Positions 16,087 through 23,902 are shown, counted from the stretch's first letter. The stretch: 26,953 nt of DNA from Candidatus Hydrogenedentota bacterium (GCA_035416745.1 DAOLNV010000078.1:1-26953); one strand, 5' to 3'. Translations and numbers: made by a program. Notes: generated by a model from the sequence alone, not told the origin.

Positions 16087-17164
16087 CGGTTCTGGATTCC
16101 TTCCCGTCGCCAGGGAGCAAATCGATGCGCTTGATGACGTATTCACATTCGTCGCGGGGCAGAGCGAACCCCACGCGTACGATATAGCCGGCAGGCTCTC
16201 CAGCGCCGCGGCCGGGAAGCACCGCTTCGACCGCGTAATCTTCATCGCTCAGCAGAAACGGCGCCTCGCCGGTGGTGGTCCCCCCAAGGCCAGTTTCCGG
16301 ATAGAAATGCCCGAGAAGGAGCCGCGGGGGAGGGCCGCTCTTCACAAGTATCGTTGCCCGGAACCTGCATGGCCTCTCGGGGATCCGCATATAGAACGGC
16401 GTGCTATACCAGCTCATGCCTTCTTTAGGGGCACGGTTCGCGGCGATGCGCGCGGCCTGCATGACCGGAAGCGGCGGAGAAAGAACAATGCTTGTCGGAC
16501 CCATATCGACGGTGCGGCCCGTTCTCTCGGTCCATGTCTGAAACAGGGCGTATCGGGGATGGGCAAAGTCTCGAACAATGAGGTACTCCCCGCCGGGCCA
16601 CAACGACGCGGCCTCCGCGGCGCTCAGACTGGCGCGGAGGCCTTCCAGATAGGCCAGCGCCTCGCCGGAACCCGAGCCTGCAAGAGAAAACAGCGACAGA
16701 GCTTGGGCGGCGTCCCCCGTTGCCAGACAGGTTCTACCCATTTCGGTGGCGAAGTCTTTGATTTCCTGTCTGTCCGCCTCACGGGCGTTCCGGAAACTGG
16801 CGCGCCAATACGCGTCAGCCTCCGCTAGATCATCTGTGGCTTTGCTGAAACTCCCCTCGCTGAAGTACGCCTTTGCCCGCAGCAGGTGCACCAAACCATG
16901 ACTGCGAAACTGGTTGCCTGCGTAGAGCAGATTTCCCGTACAGATGTCAACGGCAAGGCCGAAATCTCCGTCCTCGAGCGCTTTCCGTGCATCGTCTTCA
17001 AAAACGAAGGGATGGTAGCGGTGCACGGTATATTGTACCCATTGGATCGATACCATGGCGGCAAGGATGAGGCCCGCCAGCACCCCGGCAAGCAACATGC
17101 CTTGCCTCAGGTCCGGTATGAGAAAGGCGGTTTTGTCCTTAGATTCCAGAGTCTGTTCCGTCAT
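16079..17164 (-). CDS. Membrane-anchored protein of unknown function, first gene of the glycan-ligase operon
   Basis: A 361-residue protein that I do not recognise. A cytoplasmic stub of about 20 residues is followed by one transmembrane helix (about 22-44, GMLLAGVLAGLILAAMVSIQW), so the bulk is periplasmic. Residues about 55-180 are helical and TPR-like (FGLAVDICTGNLLY, FSKATDDLAEADAYW, GDAAQALSLFSLAG). Residues about 195-355 are beta-rich and could form a jelly-roll or carbohydrate-binding-like domain (FYMRIPERPCRFRATILVKS, YIVRVGFALPRDECEYVIKRIDL). Its stop overlaps the start of the O-antigen-ligase gene, so the products are probably made together and may form a complex, with this protein as an accessory or acceptor-binding subunit. 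That role is inference from the operon only. Confidence 0.75.
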   Translation of the reverse strand: MTEQTLESKDKTAFLIPDLRQGMLLAGVLAGLILAAMVSIQWVQYTVHRYHPFVFEDDARKALEDGDFGLAVDICTGNLLYAGNQFRSHGLVHLLRAKAYFSEGSFSKATDDLAEADAYWRASFRNAREADRQEIKDFATEMGRTCLATGDAAQALSLFSLAGSGSGEALAYLEGLRASLSAAEAASLWPGGEYLIVRDFAHPRYALFQTWTERTGRTVDMGPTSIVLSPPLPVMQAARIAANRAPKEGMSWYSTPFYMRIPERPCRFRATILVKSGPPPRLLLGHFYPETGLGGTTTGEAPFLLSDEDYAVEAVLPGRGAGEPAGYIVRVGFALPRDECEYVIKRIDLLPGDGKESRTDG

Positions 17165-17244
17165 GATCTTCGCAAATCCAACGCTTTCTTCGCGGGCGCG
17201 TTGCTCTATTTAATTAAGGGAAGCGATCTACACAGCTAAGCCGC

Positions 17245-17273
17245 ATCATCCCAAACAAAGCATTCGCAATCAA
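17245..17273 (-). promoter_or_regulatory. Candidate promoter of the glycan-ligase operon
   Basis: On the minus strand TTGATT (complement of 17268-17273), a 17-nt spacer and GATGAT (complement of 17245-17250) match 4/6 at both boxes, about 80 bp before the first start codon. Pattern match only. Confidence 0.35.
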
Positions 17274-17347
17274 GTGACTTCAGTTACAGCGGTGGGGTCC
17301 AGCCGTAACAGGCGCGGTACATCGCCTGAGACGGGAATTTGGCGCGC

Positions 17348-17377
17348 TTGCCGCATTTTACCGCCCTGCGCTATGCT
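17348..17377 (+). promoter_or_regulatory. Candidate promoter of the plus-strand envelope cluster
   Basis: TTGCCG (17348-17353), an 18-nt spacer and TATGCT (17372-17377) give a sigma-70-like pair about 130 bp upstream of the CARDB/TIM-barrel gene. Pattern match only. Confidence 0.3.
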
Positions 17378-17508
17378 CTGGCTTCGGATTGTTCTTCGGA
17401 AAAACAGAGTCTTCAGTCAGCGTGCGCAGGCCAGAAAGATCACAAACTTCTTTGTCAATAGGCGAAGGGTGTGTATCAAAACGGCAAAGGCGCGGGGAGG
17501 GGGCGAGA

Positions 17509-19053
17509 ATGAGAGAGGTATTGGTAGCGGCGATCTCTATGTGCTGCCTGTGCACGGCTGCATACGCAGCGAACGTGAACCTGTCGGCAGAACCCTATCT
17601 TGAAGGCGGGCTTTTCACTAACCCCGTTCTGCCCACCGAGGGCGACGCGGCGTCGATAACCTTGCGGGCACAATGCGACGGCAAAACGCCCTCAAGAATC
17701 CCAGCCCGCATAACAATAACGGATATGGCAGGAAAGGCCGTCTTCTCGGAATCTCTCGACCTTGCCCGCAAGGATACGATCGCCGAAGCCACCTTGTCAT
17801 GGACCTCTGCCAGCAACGGTTTATTTACTGTACGCGCCGAAGTCGACCCCGCCAACCGCATATCCGAGTCGAACGAGACAGACAACGCCGCCGAGATAAT
17901 TCTGCCGTTCATCGTTAGGGGCCGGAACTTCAAACTTCATTTCCCCTGGTACCGGGAAGTGCCGTTCGCGCGCTGGACGACCGTCGTCACCTCGATTGGC
18001 GAGGGAAGTCTCGTGCGATTGGAGGAGCGTGGCGTAATCCCCTTGAATTGGGAATACGGCGGAATGAGTTGGACTTATTACGACAAGGAAAAGGCCCAGA
18101 CCGACCCCGATGCCGTCCTCAAAGAGATCGAGCAAACGTTCTACGATAAGTTCACTCGGAGCGGGAACGAGATCCGCGGATTCGGGATAGACGAGGTCGG
18201 AGGATATCCCGATTCGTTCAAGCTGAAAGCCTCGATCGCTTCCATGCAGGCCCTTGCGCGCGCAAAACGTGAGAATCCGCGCAGGTTCTTCGCCGTGTGG
18301 AATGGGGGAGGGCCGCGGCCCGAACTTGCGAGCGTCGTACGCCAGGGCGCGGACCTGTTCCTGCTGGAGACCTACCTGTGGAGGGCGCTGCCCGACGAAC
18401 TGGGCACGGAAGACATCTATGCGGCAATCGAGGCGCGCTTGTCCCCCTACATCCGCAACACCGACATGTTTCAGCCTGCCTACGGCAACGACTGCTACAC
18501 TCTGCTGGCCTTGGACACTTCCGAGCGGCCCGACCGGACCACTCTTGGCGAGCAAGAAGAGGTCATCCGGTACATTCGCCAGCGGTTTCCGGAAATGCGC
18601 GGCATCGCGTGGTACAACGGCGGGTACGGCAGCAAGGACTACGGCTTGGAACGCGCCAAGGAGATGGATCGGCACCACGAGGCAGTCCAAAGGAACGCCG
18701 ACCGCCTTTGCTTCGAGTATTGGGTCAAGCCCTGCCTGACATTTCTGCCGCGCAGCATCTGGCTCGAACGCGAAGAATCGGGGGACTTCTCCCTGACCGC
18801 CGCGTTGAGCAACATTGGCGCGGTCGACTCGGGGCCGGTCGAAGTGGAGCTTCTATCCGACGGCCAGGTCATTGCCACGAAATCCGCCGGCTCCGTCCCG
18901 GCCGGCGCGAATCGCAACGAGGACAGGGCGTTGTTTGTCGAACGGGTCGATGTGGGCAGAGGACCGCACATGGTCTCGGCGCGGGTCATTTCCGCGCCCG
19001 GTTCGACGGTACTGGAAGGCAGCGTGTCTCTGGAACGCTTTATTCAGGAATAG
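17509..19053 (+). CDS. Secreted CARDB-domain / TIM-barrel protein of unknown specificity
   Basis: A 514-residue exported protein: signal peptide MREVLVAAISMCCLCTAAYA, then a CARDB-type adhesion/beta domain (about 22-135) with the hallmark VDPANRISESNETDNAA. A barrel-like region (about 145-415) contains WEYGGMSWTYY, the acidic strand end GFGIDEVGG (Asp228-Glu229), FFAVWNGGG, FLLETYLW and GIAWYNGGYG. A second CARDB-like beta-sandwich closes the protein (about 425-510). The arrangement suggests an extracellular carbohydrate-active enzyme or binding protein, with Asp228/Glu229 as candidate catalytic residues, but I can name no family. The ATG at 17509 follows a purine-rich GGGGAGGGGGCGAGA stretch. 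The SGNH hydrolase gene follows after 25 bp, so the two are probably co-transcribed. Confidence 0.78.
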   Translation: MREVLVAAISMCCLCTAAYAANVNLSAEPYLEGGLFTNPVLPTEGDAASITLRAQCDGKTPSRIPARITITDMAGKAVFSESLDLARKDTIAEATLSWTSASNGLFTVRAEVDPANRISESNETDNAAEIILPFIVRGRNFKLHFPWYREVPFARWTTVVTSIGEGSLVRLEERGVIPLNWEYGGMSWTYYDKEKAQTDPDAVLKEIEQTFYDKFTRSGNEIRGFGIDEVGGYPDSFKLKASIASMQALARAKRENPRRFFAVWNGGGPRPELASVVRQGADLFLLETYLWRALPDELGTEDIYAAIEARLSPYIRNTDMFQPAYGNDCYTLLALDTSERPDRTTLGEQEEVIRYIRQRFPEMRGIAWYNGGYGSKDYGLERAKEMDRHHEAVQRNADRLCFEYWVKPCLTFLPRSIWLEREESGDFSLTAALSNIGAVDSGPVEVELLSDGQVIATKSAGSVPAGANRNEDRALFVERVDVGRGPHMVSARVISAPGSTVLEGSVSLERFIQE

Positions 19054-19078
19054 TCGATGAATCGCAAAGGAGTGGGCA

Positions 19079-20308
19079 ATGCGTAGTCATGCTCTCTGTC
19101 TGGCAGGATGTGTTTGTGTGATGGTCATCTCGGGCACGGTCTCGTGGGAGGCCGCCGCCGTTGCCGGGGAGGGCGGCGGTGTATTGGATGCCCACAGCGA
19201 AACATACATGGATGCGCGCGAGGGGCTCGCAAACTCGCGCATACGATTCGAGCGCGACAAGGAAGGACGGGTCGCTTTTCTGGGAGGTTCAATCACCACG
19301 CAAACCGGCTGGCGTGATCATACCTGCGATACATTGAAGAAGCTGTTTCCTGACACCAGATTTGACTTCCTGAACGCGGGAATCGGAGGAACGGATTCAA
19401 CCTTCGGAGCGATGCGCTTCGAGCGCGACGTGTTCAAGAATGGCCCCGTCGACTTGCTCTTTCTCGAGTTCGCGGTGAACGACGAAGGCGGCGGCCCCGG
19501 CGACGTCCACCGGATGCGTGCCATGGAAGGGATCATTCGCCATGCGCGGAAACTCAACCCCAATATCGATATCGTCGTGCAGTATCTGGCGGATACGGGA
19601 AAGGTGGCGGCCATTGACCAGGGAGGCGTATCGCCCGCCGTCGCCGACCACGACGTAATTGTCCGCTACTACAACTTGCCTGTCATCTACAACGCCAAAG
19701 AGGTTGCGCATCGCATTGCCAAGGGCGAGTTCGCCTGGGAAGGATTCTCCGGGGATTCCTGTCATCCAAACGCTTTTGGTCATGAATTGTACGGAACCTT
19801 TGTGGCCGGGCTTTTGGCAGCCGCGTGGCCTGGCGCGCTGTCCCCGGATGCGCGGATAGCGCCCCACGACATGCCGCCTGCCCTCGACCCTCTGAACTAC
19901 GAAAACGGTCGCTTGGTCAATCCCTCCGAAGCCGAGGTTGTCTCCGGATGGCAACGCGACCCCGCATGGAAGGCCGAGAAGACCTGCAACTACGGCGGTC
20001 CCGTGGATGTGCTTGCCGGCCTTGAACCCGGCGCGGAGTTACGGCTCAAGTTCAATGGTTCGCTCGTGGGCATCTCGGGCATTGCGGGCATGGATGCGGG
20101 CGTCATCGAATACAGCATCGACGGCGGCCCTTTCCAGAAAAAGGACCTCTTCGACCACTACTGCACCCGGTTCCACCGTCCCGTATGCCATATCCTCGGC
20201 GAGGCTTTCGCAACGGGCGAGCACCAGCTCGTGCTGCGCATTGCCGAAGAACGAAACGAAAAGAGCGAAGGCCATGCCGTGCGCATACTCGATTTCGTCT
20301 GCAACTGA
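19079..20308 (+). CDS. Exported SGNH/GDSL-family hydrolase with C-terminal beta domain
   Basis: A 409-residue exported esterase-like protein. A signal peptide (about 1-29) precedes an SGNH domain with block I FLGGSITTQ (catalytic Ser71), block II NAGIGGTDS (Gly103-104), block III EFAVND (Asn134) and block V DSCHPN (Asp226, His229). All four blocks are intact, so it should be active, most likely as an O-acyl (for example acetyl) esterase on extracellular polysaccharide. Residues about 285-409 form a beta-rich C-terminal domain (NGSLVGISGIAGMDAGVIEY, EHQLVLRIAEE), similar in layout to other two-domain SGNH proteins. AAAGGAG lies 6 nt before the ATG. It follows the CARDB gene closely; the substrate could be the same polymer. 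Confidence 0.88.
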   Translation: MRSHALCLAGCVCVMVISGTVSWEAAAVAGEGGGVLDAHSETYMDAREGLANSRIRFERDKEGRVAFLGGSITTQTGWRDHTCDTLKKLFPDTRFDFLNAGIGGTDSTFGAMRFERDVFKNGPVDLLFLEFAVNDEGGGPGDVHRMRAMEGIIRHARKLNPNIDIVVQYLADTGKVAAIDQGGVSPAVADHDVIVRYYNLPVIYNAKEVAHRIAKGEFAWEGFSGDSCHPNAFGHELYGTFVAGLLAAAWPGALSPDARIAPHDMPPALDPLNYENGRLVNPSEAEVVSGWQRDPAWKAEKTCNYGGPVDVLAGLEPGAELRLKFNGSLVGISGIAGMDAGVIEYSIDGGPFQKKDLFDHYCTRFHRPVCHILGEAFATGEHQLVLRIAEERNEKSEGHAVRILDFVCN

Positions 20309-20434
20309 GCAGGGCCGGCCGTGCATTGGGCGTCATGACTGGAGATATGGGCGCGCAGAAAGACACGCGTCGCGCCGTATGAGGATATTGAGTCCGAGGC
20401 AGATCGCCTGTATCGAGATCGTCAGCCGTTCTTC

Positions 20435-21187
20435 ATGCCAGGGAATCAGGCGGTGAAACGCGCACTGGCATTCGGCCTTCCGGTACTCTTCCTTGTGGCG
20501 GCAGCGGTGGTGTTTCTTCTGAATCCGGGATGGCGCAAGGAGGTAATCTTGAAGATGCTGGGTAAACGGACCGTTCTCGAGGTCATCAACCGTATCGGAC
20601 CCGAGGCTCGAAGCCGCTATCGTCCCCATTTCGAGAACGCGGGTGCGGCTTACCCTCCCCGGAAGATCCTATTGCTGGCGTTCAAAGAAGAACGCCTGCT
20701 CGAGGTCTGGGCCGAAAACGGCGGCCATCCCGTGTTCATATGCGAATACCCGATCGTGGGGGCTAGCGGCGGGCCGGGACCTAAGTTGCGCGAGGGAGAC
20801 CTCCAAGTCCCCGAAGGCAGGTACCGGGTAAGCGGCATGAATCCGAACAGCGCGTTCTACCTGTCGCTCAAGCTGGATTACCCCAATGCTTTCGACAAGC
20901 AGCAAGCGGAAGCCGACGGCCGCACAAATCTCGGGGGCGACATCTTTATCCACGGAGGCAGCGCCTCGATCGGGTGTCTGGCCATGGGCGACCGGGCCAT
21001 CGAGGAACTCTTTGTATTGTCGGCCGACGTGGGACTTGAGAACATCGAGGTGCTGCTCGCCCCCAGCGATCTCCGGCAAGGACAAGCCTTCCCCCGGAAT
21101 ACCGGTCCGGCTTGGGCCAATGCTCTATACGGCGAACTCGCGACTGCCCTCGAACCCTTCCGCCGCGGCGGTCAGGAGGGGCGTTAG
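20435..21187 (+). CDS. Membrane-anchored YkuD/YafK-type L,D-transpeptidase
   Basis: A protein of up to 250 residues. One N-terminal transmembrane helix (about 12-29, AFGLPVLFLVAAAVVFLL) anchors a periplasmic YkuD domain (about 76-210). The active-site motif is His173-GGSASIG-Cys181, and the preceding PEGRYRVSGMNPNSAFYLSL resembles YafK-type proteins. Such enzymes form or cut 3-3 cross-links in peptidoglycan or attach lipoproteins to it. The start is uncertain: ATG 20435 has no ribosome site, while GTG 20453 has AGGGA about 8 nt upstream. The frame is also open back to 20339 without a usual start codon and reads protein-like (APYEDIESEADRLYRDRQPF), so an upstream frameshift or a rare start is possible. 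It lies 126 bp after the SGNH gene. Confidence 0.85.
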   Translation: MPGNQAVKRALAFGLPVLFLVAAAVVFLLNPGWRKEVILKMLGKRTVLEVINRIGPEARSRYRPHFENAGAAYPPRKILLLAFKEERLLEVWAENGGHPVFICEYPIVGASGGPGPKLREGDLQVPEGRYRVSGMNPNSAFYLSLKLDYPNAFDKQQAEADGRTNLGGDIFIHGGSASIGCLAMGDRAIEELFVLSADVGLENIEVLLAPSDLRQGQAFPRNTGPAWANALYGELATALEPFRRGGQEGR

Positions 21188-21206
21188 TCTCGTAAGAGGC
21201 CTGACC

Positions 21207-21235
21207 TTTCCCAGCAAACTCCGTTCGAGTATACT
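21207..21235 (+). promoter_or_regulatory. Candidate promoter of the DegT aminotransferase gene
   Basis: TTTCCC (21207-21212), a 17-nt spacer and TATACT (21230-21235) form a plausible sigma-70-type pair, with a good -10 and a weak -35. Transcription would begin near 21242 and give a leader of about 60 nt that contains the hairpin at 21259-21277. Confidence 0.45.
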
Positions 21236-21277
21236 GCTGCCTCAGGCAGGGAGCATCCGGGGCGGGGTTCTCGCCCC
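21236..21277 (+). promoter_or_regulatory. Structured leader before the DegT gene
   Basis: A palindrome CTGCCT-C-AGGCAG (21237-21249) follows the -10 box directly, at the place where a repressor could bind. A perfect 6-bp stem GGGGCG (21259-21264) / CGCCCC (21272-21277) with a 7-nt loop lies in the leader. The nonamer CGGGGTTCT occurs twice (21263-21271 and 21292-21300), the second copy just before the preferred start codon. No T-run follows the stem, so it is not an intrinsic terminator. Confidence 0.35.
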
Positions 21278-21304
21278 AAGGGCATGAGAACCGGGGTTCT
21301 AAGT

Positions 21305-22606
21305 ATGGATACCGAAAAGACTAAGAGCGAGCTTGCGCTTTACGGAGGGCCGCTGGCCGTTACCCTTGCCGGCCATGACCGGTGGCAGAGAATTCCCGTT
21401 GAGGCGGCCAAGCGCAGGATAGGCGAACTGCTGGACGAGGGAATCATTACCATCGCCAACGGCGGCGGCGTGATTGGCGAATTCGAACGCGCGTTTCGCG
21501 AGATGATCGGCACGAAATTCGCCCTGTGCATGAACAGCGGCACGGCAACGTTGCACAGCGCCTATGTCGCCGCGGGCGTCAAACCCGGCACCGAGGTCCT
21601 GCTGCCGAGCTACACATGGCACGCCACCGTCACGCCCGTTTTGCATTGCTCGGCCACGCCCGTTTTCTGCGACATCGAGCCGGATACGCTGGTCATCGAC
21701 CCCGCCGACGTCGAACGCAAGGTGACCCGCCGGACCCGGGCAATCTGCGTCGTGCATACCTGGGGCAACGTGGTAGACATGGACCCCATCATGGCAATCG
21801 CGGAAGCGCACGGGCTTACGGTCATCGAAGACGCGTCGCATGCGCATGGAGCCTCGTACAAGGGACGGCCCGTGGGCGGCATCGGCCATATCGGGTGTTT
21901 CAGTCTGCAAGGCCAGAAAGCGGTTACCGGCGGCGAGGCCGGCGTAGCGGTCACAAACGACCCGGAACTGCTTGACCGGATGATCTTGCTCGGGCATTTC
22001 GGGCGGATTACCAACGGCGAGGGAAAACGCACCTTCGATCACCTGGGGGACATGGGCTTGGGCACGAAATACCGGGCACATCCGTTCGCGATCGCGTTGG
22101 CGCTGGAAACCCTGGAGATGCTGCCTGAGCTGAATGAGGGCAGAACCCGCTGTTACGCCATCCTCAACAACGCATTGCGGGACATCGAAGGCATCGAGGT
22201 TATTGACCCTCGGGAAGGCACTAAGCGCGGCGGGTACCTCGAGTTCAAGTTCAAAGTGGCGCGCAACATAGCGAAACGTCTCGACATGGACCGCCTCGAA
22301 GAGGCGTTCCAGGCGGAAGGCGCCCCCATCACGCGCGACAGGTATTCGACCACGAACTTCACCTACGGGCTAATCCACCGTTCGCCCCTGTTTACGAGCT
22401 TCGATCGGCGGACTCTCGGCGGCTGTTTCTACGACCCTGTGTCGTACCAGGGCCCTCCCGTGGCACCCCCATCGTTGCCGGTTACCGAGGATGTCTGCAC
22501 CCGGCTGTTCGGATGCTATGCCTTTGTGGATGTGGCCGAGGAGTTTCTGTTGCAGATGGCCGCGGCCGTGCGCAAAGTGATGACCAGTCTGGATCAGTTG
22601 AGCTAG
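21305..22606 (+). CDS. DegT/DnrJ/EryC1-family PLP-dependent aminotransferase
   Basis: A 433-residue cytoplasmic enzyme of fold type I. Family members transfer an amino group to keto-sugars or scyllo-inosose-like cyclitols on the way to amino-sugar polymers or antibiotics. Characteristic segments are ELALYGGPLAVT at the N-terminus, NSGTATLHSAYVAAGVKPGTEVLLPS (pocket for the cofactor phosphate), IEDASHAHGASYKG with Asp176 contacting the pyridine nitrogen, and FSLQGQKAVTGGEAG with the Schiff-base Lys205. The late region matches in length. The ATG at 21305 was chosen because homologues begin close to this point; an ATG at 21284 would add seven residues but has its AAGGG only 2 nt away. Its place beside glycan genes suggests sugar amination for an envelope polymer; sequence alone does not fix the substrate. 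Confidence 0.9.
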   Translation: MDTEKTKSELALYGGPLAVTLAGHDRWQRIPVEAAKRRIGELLDEGIITIANGGGVIGEFERAFREMIGTKFALCMNSGTATLHSAYVAAGVKPGTEVLLPSYTWHATVTPVLHCSATPVFCDIEPDTLVIDPADVERKVTRRTRAICVVHTWGNVVDMDPIMAIAEAHGLTVIEDASHAHGASYKGRPVGGIGHIGCFSLQGQKAVTGGEAGVAVTNDPELLDRMILLGHFGRITNGEGKRTFDHLGDMGLGTKYRAHPFAIALALETLEMLPELNEGRTRCYAILNNALRDIEGIEVIDPREGTKRGGYLEFKFKVARNIAKRLDMDRLEEAFQAEGAPITRDRYSTTNFTYGLIHRSPLFTSFDRRTLGGCFYDPVSYQGPPVAPPSLPVTEDVCTRLFGCYAFVDVAEEFLLQMAAAVRKVMTSLDQLS

Positions 22607-22611
22607 AAAAA

Positions 22612-22667
22612 GCGCGGAAGACGGGATTGACACCAAGGGAAAGAGTGTTTGTTTCCGGTCCCCGCGC
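22612..22667 (+). repeat. Nested inverted repeats in the leader of the GH20-like gene
   Basis: An outer pair GCGCGG (22612-22617) / CCGCGC (22662-22667) encloses an inner pair GGAAA (22638-22642) / TTTCC (22652-22656). The structure lies between the DegT stop and the GH20-like ribosome site (GAGGAG, about 22673-22678). It could be an mRNA processing or translation-control element; no known riboswitch class fits. Confidence 0.3.
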
Positions 22668-22684
22668 AAAACGAGGAGTCAGAA

Positions 22685-23758
22685 ATGTATGCAAGAATGG
22701 GAAAAACGGCAATGACCCTTTGCATGGCGCTGTTCTTAGCGACAGGGTGTGCAACGAAACAAGGGTCGCAACCGTTGCCCGAAGACGCTTGGCGCGGACT
22801 GCACGTCTATCTTAGCAACCGCGAAGATTTGCCGGTTATGATTCGCGCCCTCGAGGAACAACTGGTCCCGAACGGGCTCAACGCGCTTGTGGTCGAGGTC
22901 GATTTCAACTTCCAGTACCAATCTCATCCGGAATTGGCATCGAAATCGGGGATGAACAAGGAAGACGTCCAGCAGCTTCTTGCGGTATGCCGGCGTCTCG
23001 GAATCGAACTGATACCCCAGTTCCAGTGTTTCGGCCATCAAGGGAGCCGGCCGAACATCTTTCTGAGCACCTATCCCGATTTGATGGCGCCGCCGAAACC
23101 CGATTACAGCGATCCGAACCACTATCATGTCAGCTGGAATCCACTGGACCCGAGAGTGAATGAAATCATCTTTCCGCTCTTCGACGAGCTGATCGAAGCT
23201 TTCCGACCAAAGTATTTCCATGTGGGGATGGACGAGGTCATGCTCTTCCCCGACGCGACCACGCCTCATTACAACGGCGAAAGTCCCGCGGAAGTCTTCG
23301 CGAAAGCCGCCAACGACTACCACGACTACCTCGTCAAGCAAAAGGGCCTTACGATGATGATGTGGGGCGACCGTCTTATCGACCGGTCGAAGATCCGGTA
23401 CAACTGGATGGAAAGCAGCAGCAACGGCACCGCGCCCGCCATCGACATGATTCCAAAAGACATCATCATCTGCGACTGGCATTACAACCGCATGGATGAT
23501 TATCCGTCCGTCGGCTTCTTTCAGGAGAAGGGCTTTCGCGTGTGGCCCGCCACGTGGAAATCCCCTTCGGCCGCGTTGGCCCTTATGGAAAGCGCCGAAC
23601 GCCAGGCCCAGAAAGACCTTATGATCGGCTACATGTGCACGACCTGGTGTAATCCCGGAGACTTCGCGCGGGCCGTCCTCGGAGAATCCGAAGACGACAA
23701 ACCCAGCGTGGCAAAACGCGTCGCAGAGACCTTCCAAGTAGTGTCAAGACAGTGGTAA
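22685..23758 (+). CDS. GH20-like beta-N-acetylhexosaminidase-type lipoprotein
   Basis: A 357-residue protein with a lipoprotein-type signal (MYARMGKTAMTLCMALFLAT then GC; Cys22), so it should be anchored in the outer or inner membrane. The catalytic barrel of the GH20 type starts at about residue 37 (WRGLHVYLSN). The signature FHVGMDEV (178-185) corresponds to the H-x-G-x-D-E motif of GH20, with Asp183 as the stabiliser of the substrate acetamido group and Glu184 as the acid. The tract IELIPQFQCFGHQG and the later DYHDYLVKQKGLTMMMWGDR also fit GH20. The usual N-terminal GH20b domain is missing, so this is a minimal form. GAGGAG lies 6 nt before the ATG. The gene follows the aminotransferase by 78 bp and may be co-transcribed. 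Hexosaminide hydrolysis is likely, but the exact substrate is unknown. Confidence 0.85.
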   Translation: MYARMGKTAMTLCMALFLATGCATKQGSQPLPEDAWRGLHVYLSNREDLPVMIRALEEQLVPNGLNALVVEVDFNFQYQSHPELASKSGMNKEDVQQLLAVCRRLGIELIPQFQCFGHQGSRPNIFLSTYPDLMAPPKPDYSDPNHYHVSWNPLDPRVNEIIFPLFDELIEAFRPKYFHVGMDEVMLFPDATTPHYNGESPAEVFAKAANDYHDYLVKQKGLTMMMWGDRLIDRSKIRYNWMESSSNGTAPAIDMIPKDIIICDWHYNRMDDYPSVGFFQEKGFRVWPATWKSPSAALALMESAERQAQKDLMIGYMCTTWCNPGDFARAVLGESEDDKPSVAKRVAETFQVVSRQW

Positions 23759-23781
23759 CCCGGAAGAGTCGTCTGTGATAC

Positions 23782-23828
23782 GGGAGGTTCTCCCCTCGGG
23801 CATGCTATGGCGCGGGTTTAAGGCCCGC
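23782..23828. repeat. REP-like palindromes between convergent genes
   Basis: GGGAG-GTT-CTCCC (23782-23794) and GCGGG-TTTAAGG-CCCGC (23812-23828) lie in the 144-bp gap between two convergent genes. The second, with its flank (GGCGCGGGTTTAAGGCCCGCC), resembles dispersed extragenic palindromes that repeat through many genomes. Only one copy is seen in this window. They may serve as bidirectional transcript ends; no T-run follows. Confidence 0.4.
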
Positions 23829-23902
23829 CTCCAAGGCAGTTGAGACTCGTGAGGCTGTGGCCAGGCTCGACGAACAAGTTGCTTTGACTCCTGCCCGATG
23901 CC

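Larger units (their letters stand above)
17165..17508. other. 344-bp divergent intergenic region with promoter-like sequences
   Basis: It separates the minus-strand glycan-ligase operon from the plus-strand envelope cluster and must carry both promoters. It also holds a 6-bp perfect hairpin, CAGGCG (17309-17314) / CGCCTG (17323-17328), with an 8-nt loop. No small ORF or known riboswitch was recognised. Confidence 0.5.

Noticed and set aside
17165..17508. Possible riboswitch in the divergent gap
   Set aside because: Only one 6-bp hairpin is seen; the conserved core bases of known riboswitch classes (for example c-di-GMP or cobalamin) are absent.
22736..23737. Minus-strand frame of 333 codons opposite the GH20-like gene
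   Set aside because: It is antisense to a gene with lipobox and GH20 motif; its own translation has no recognisable features.
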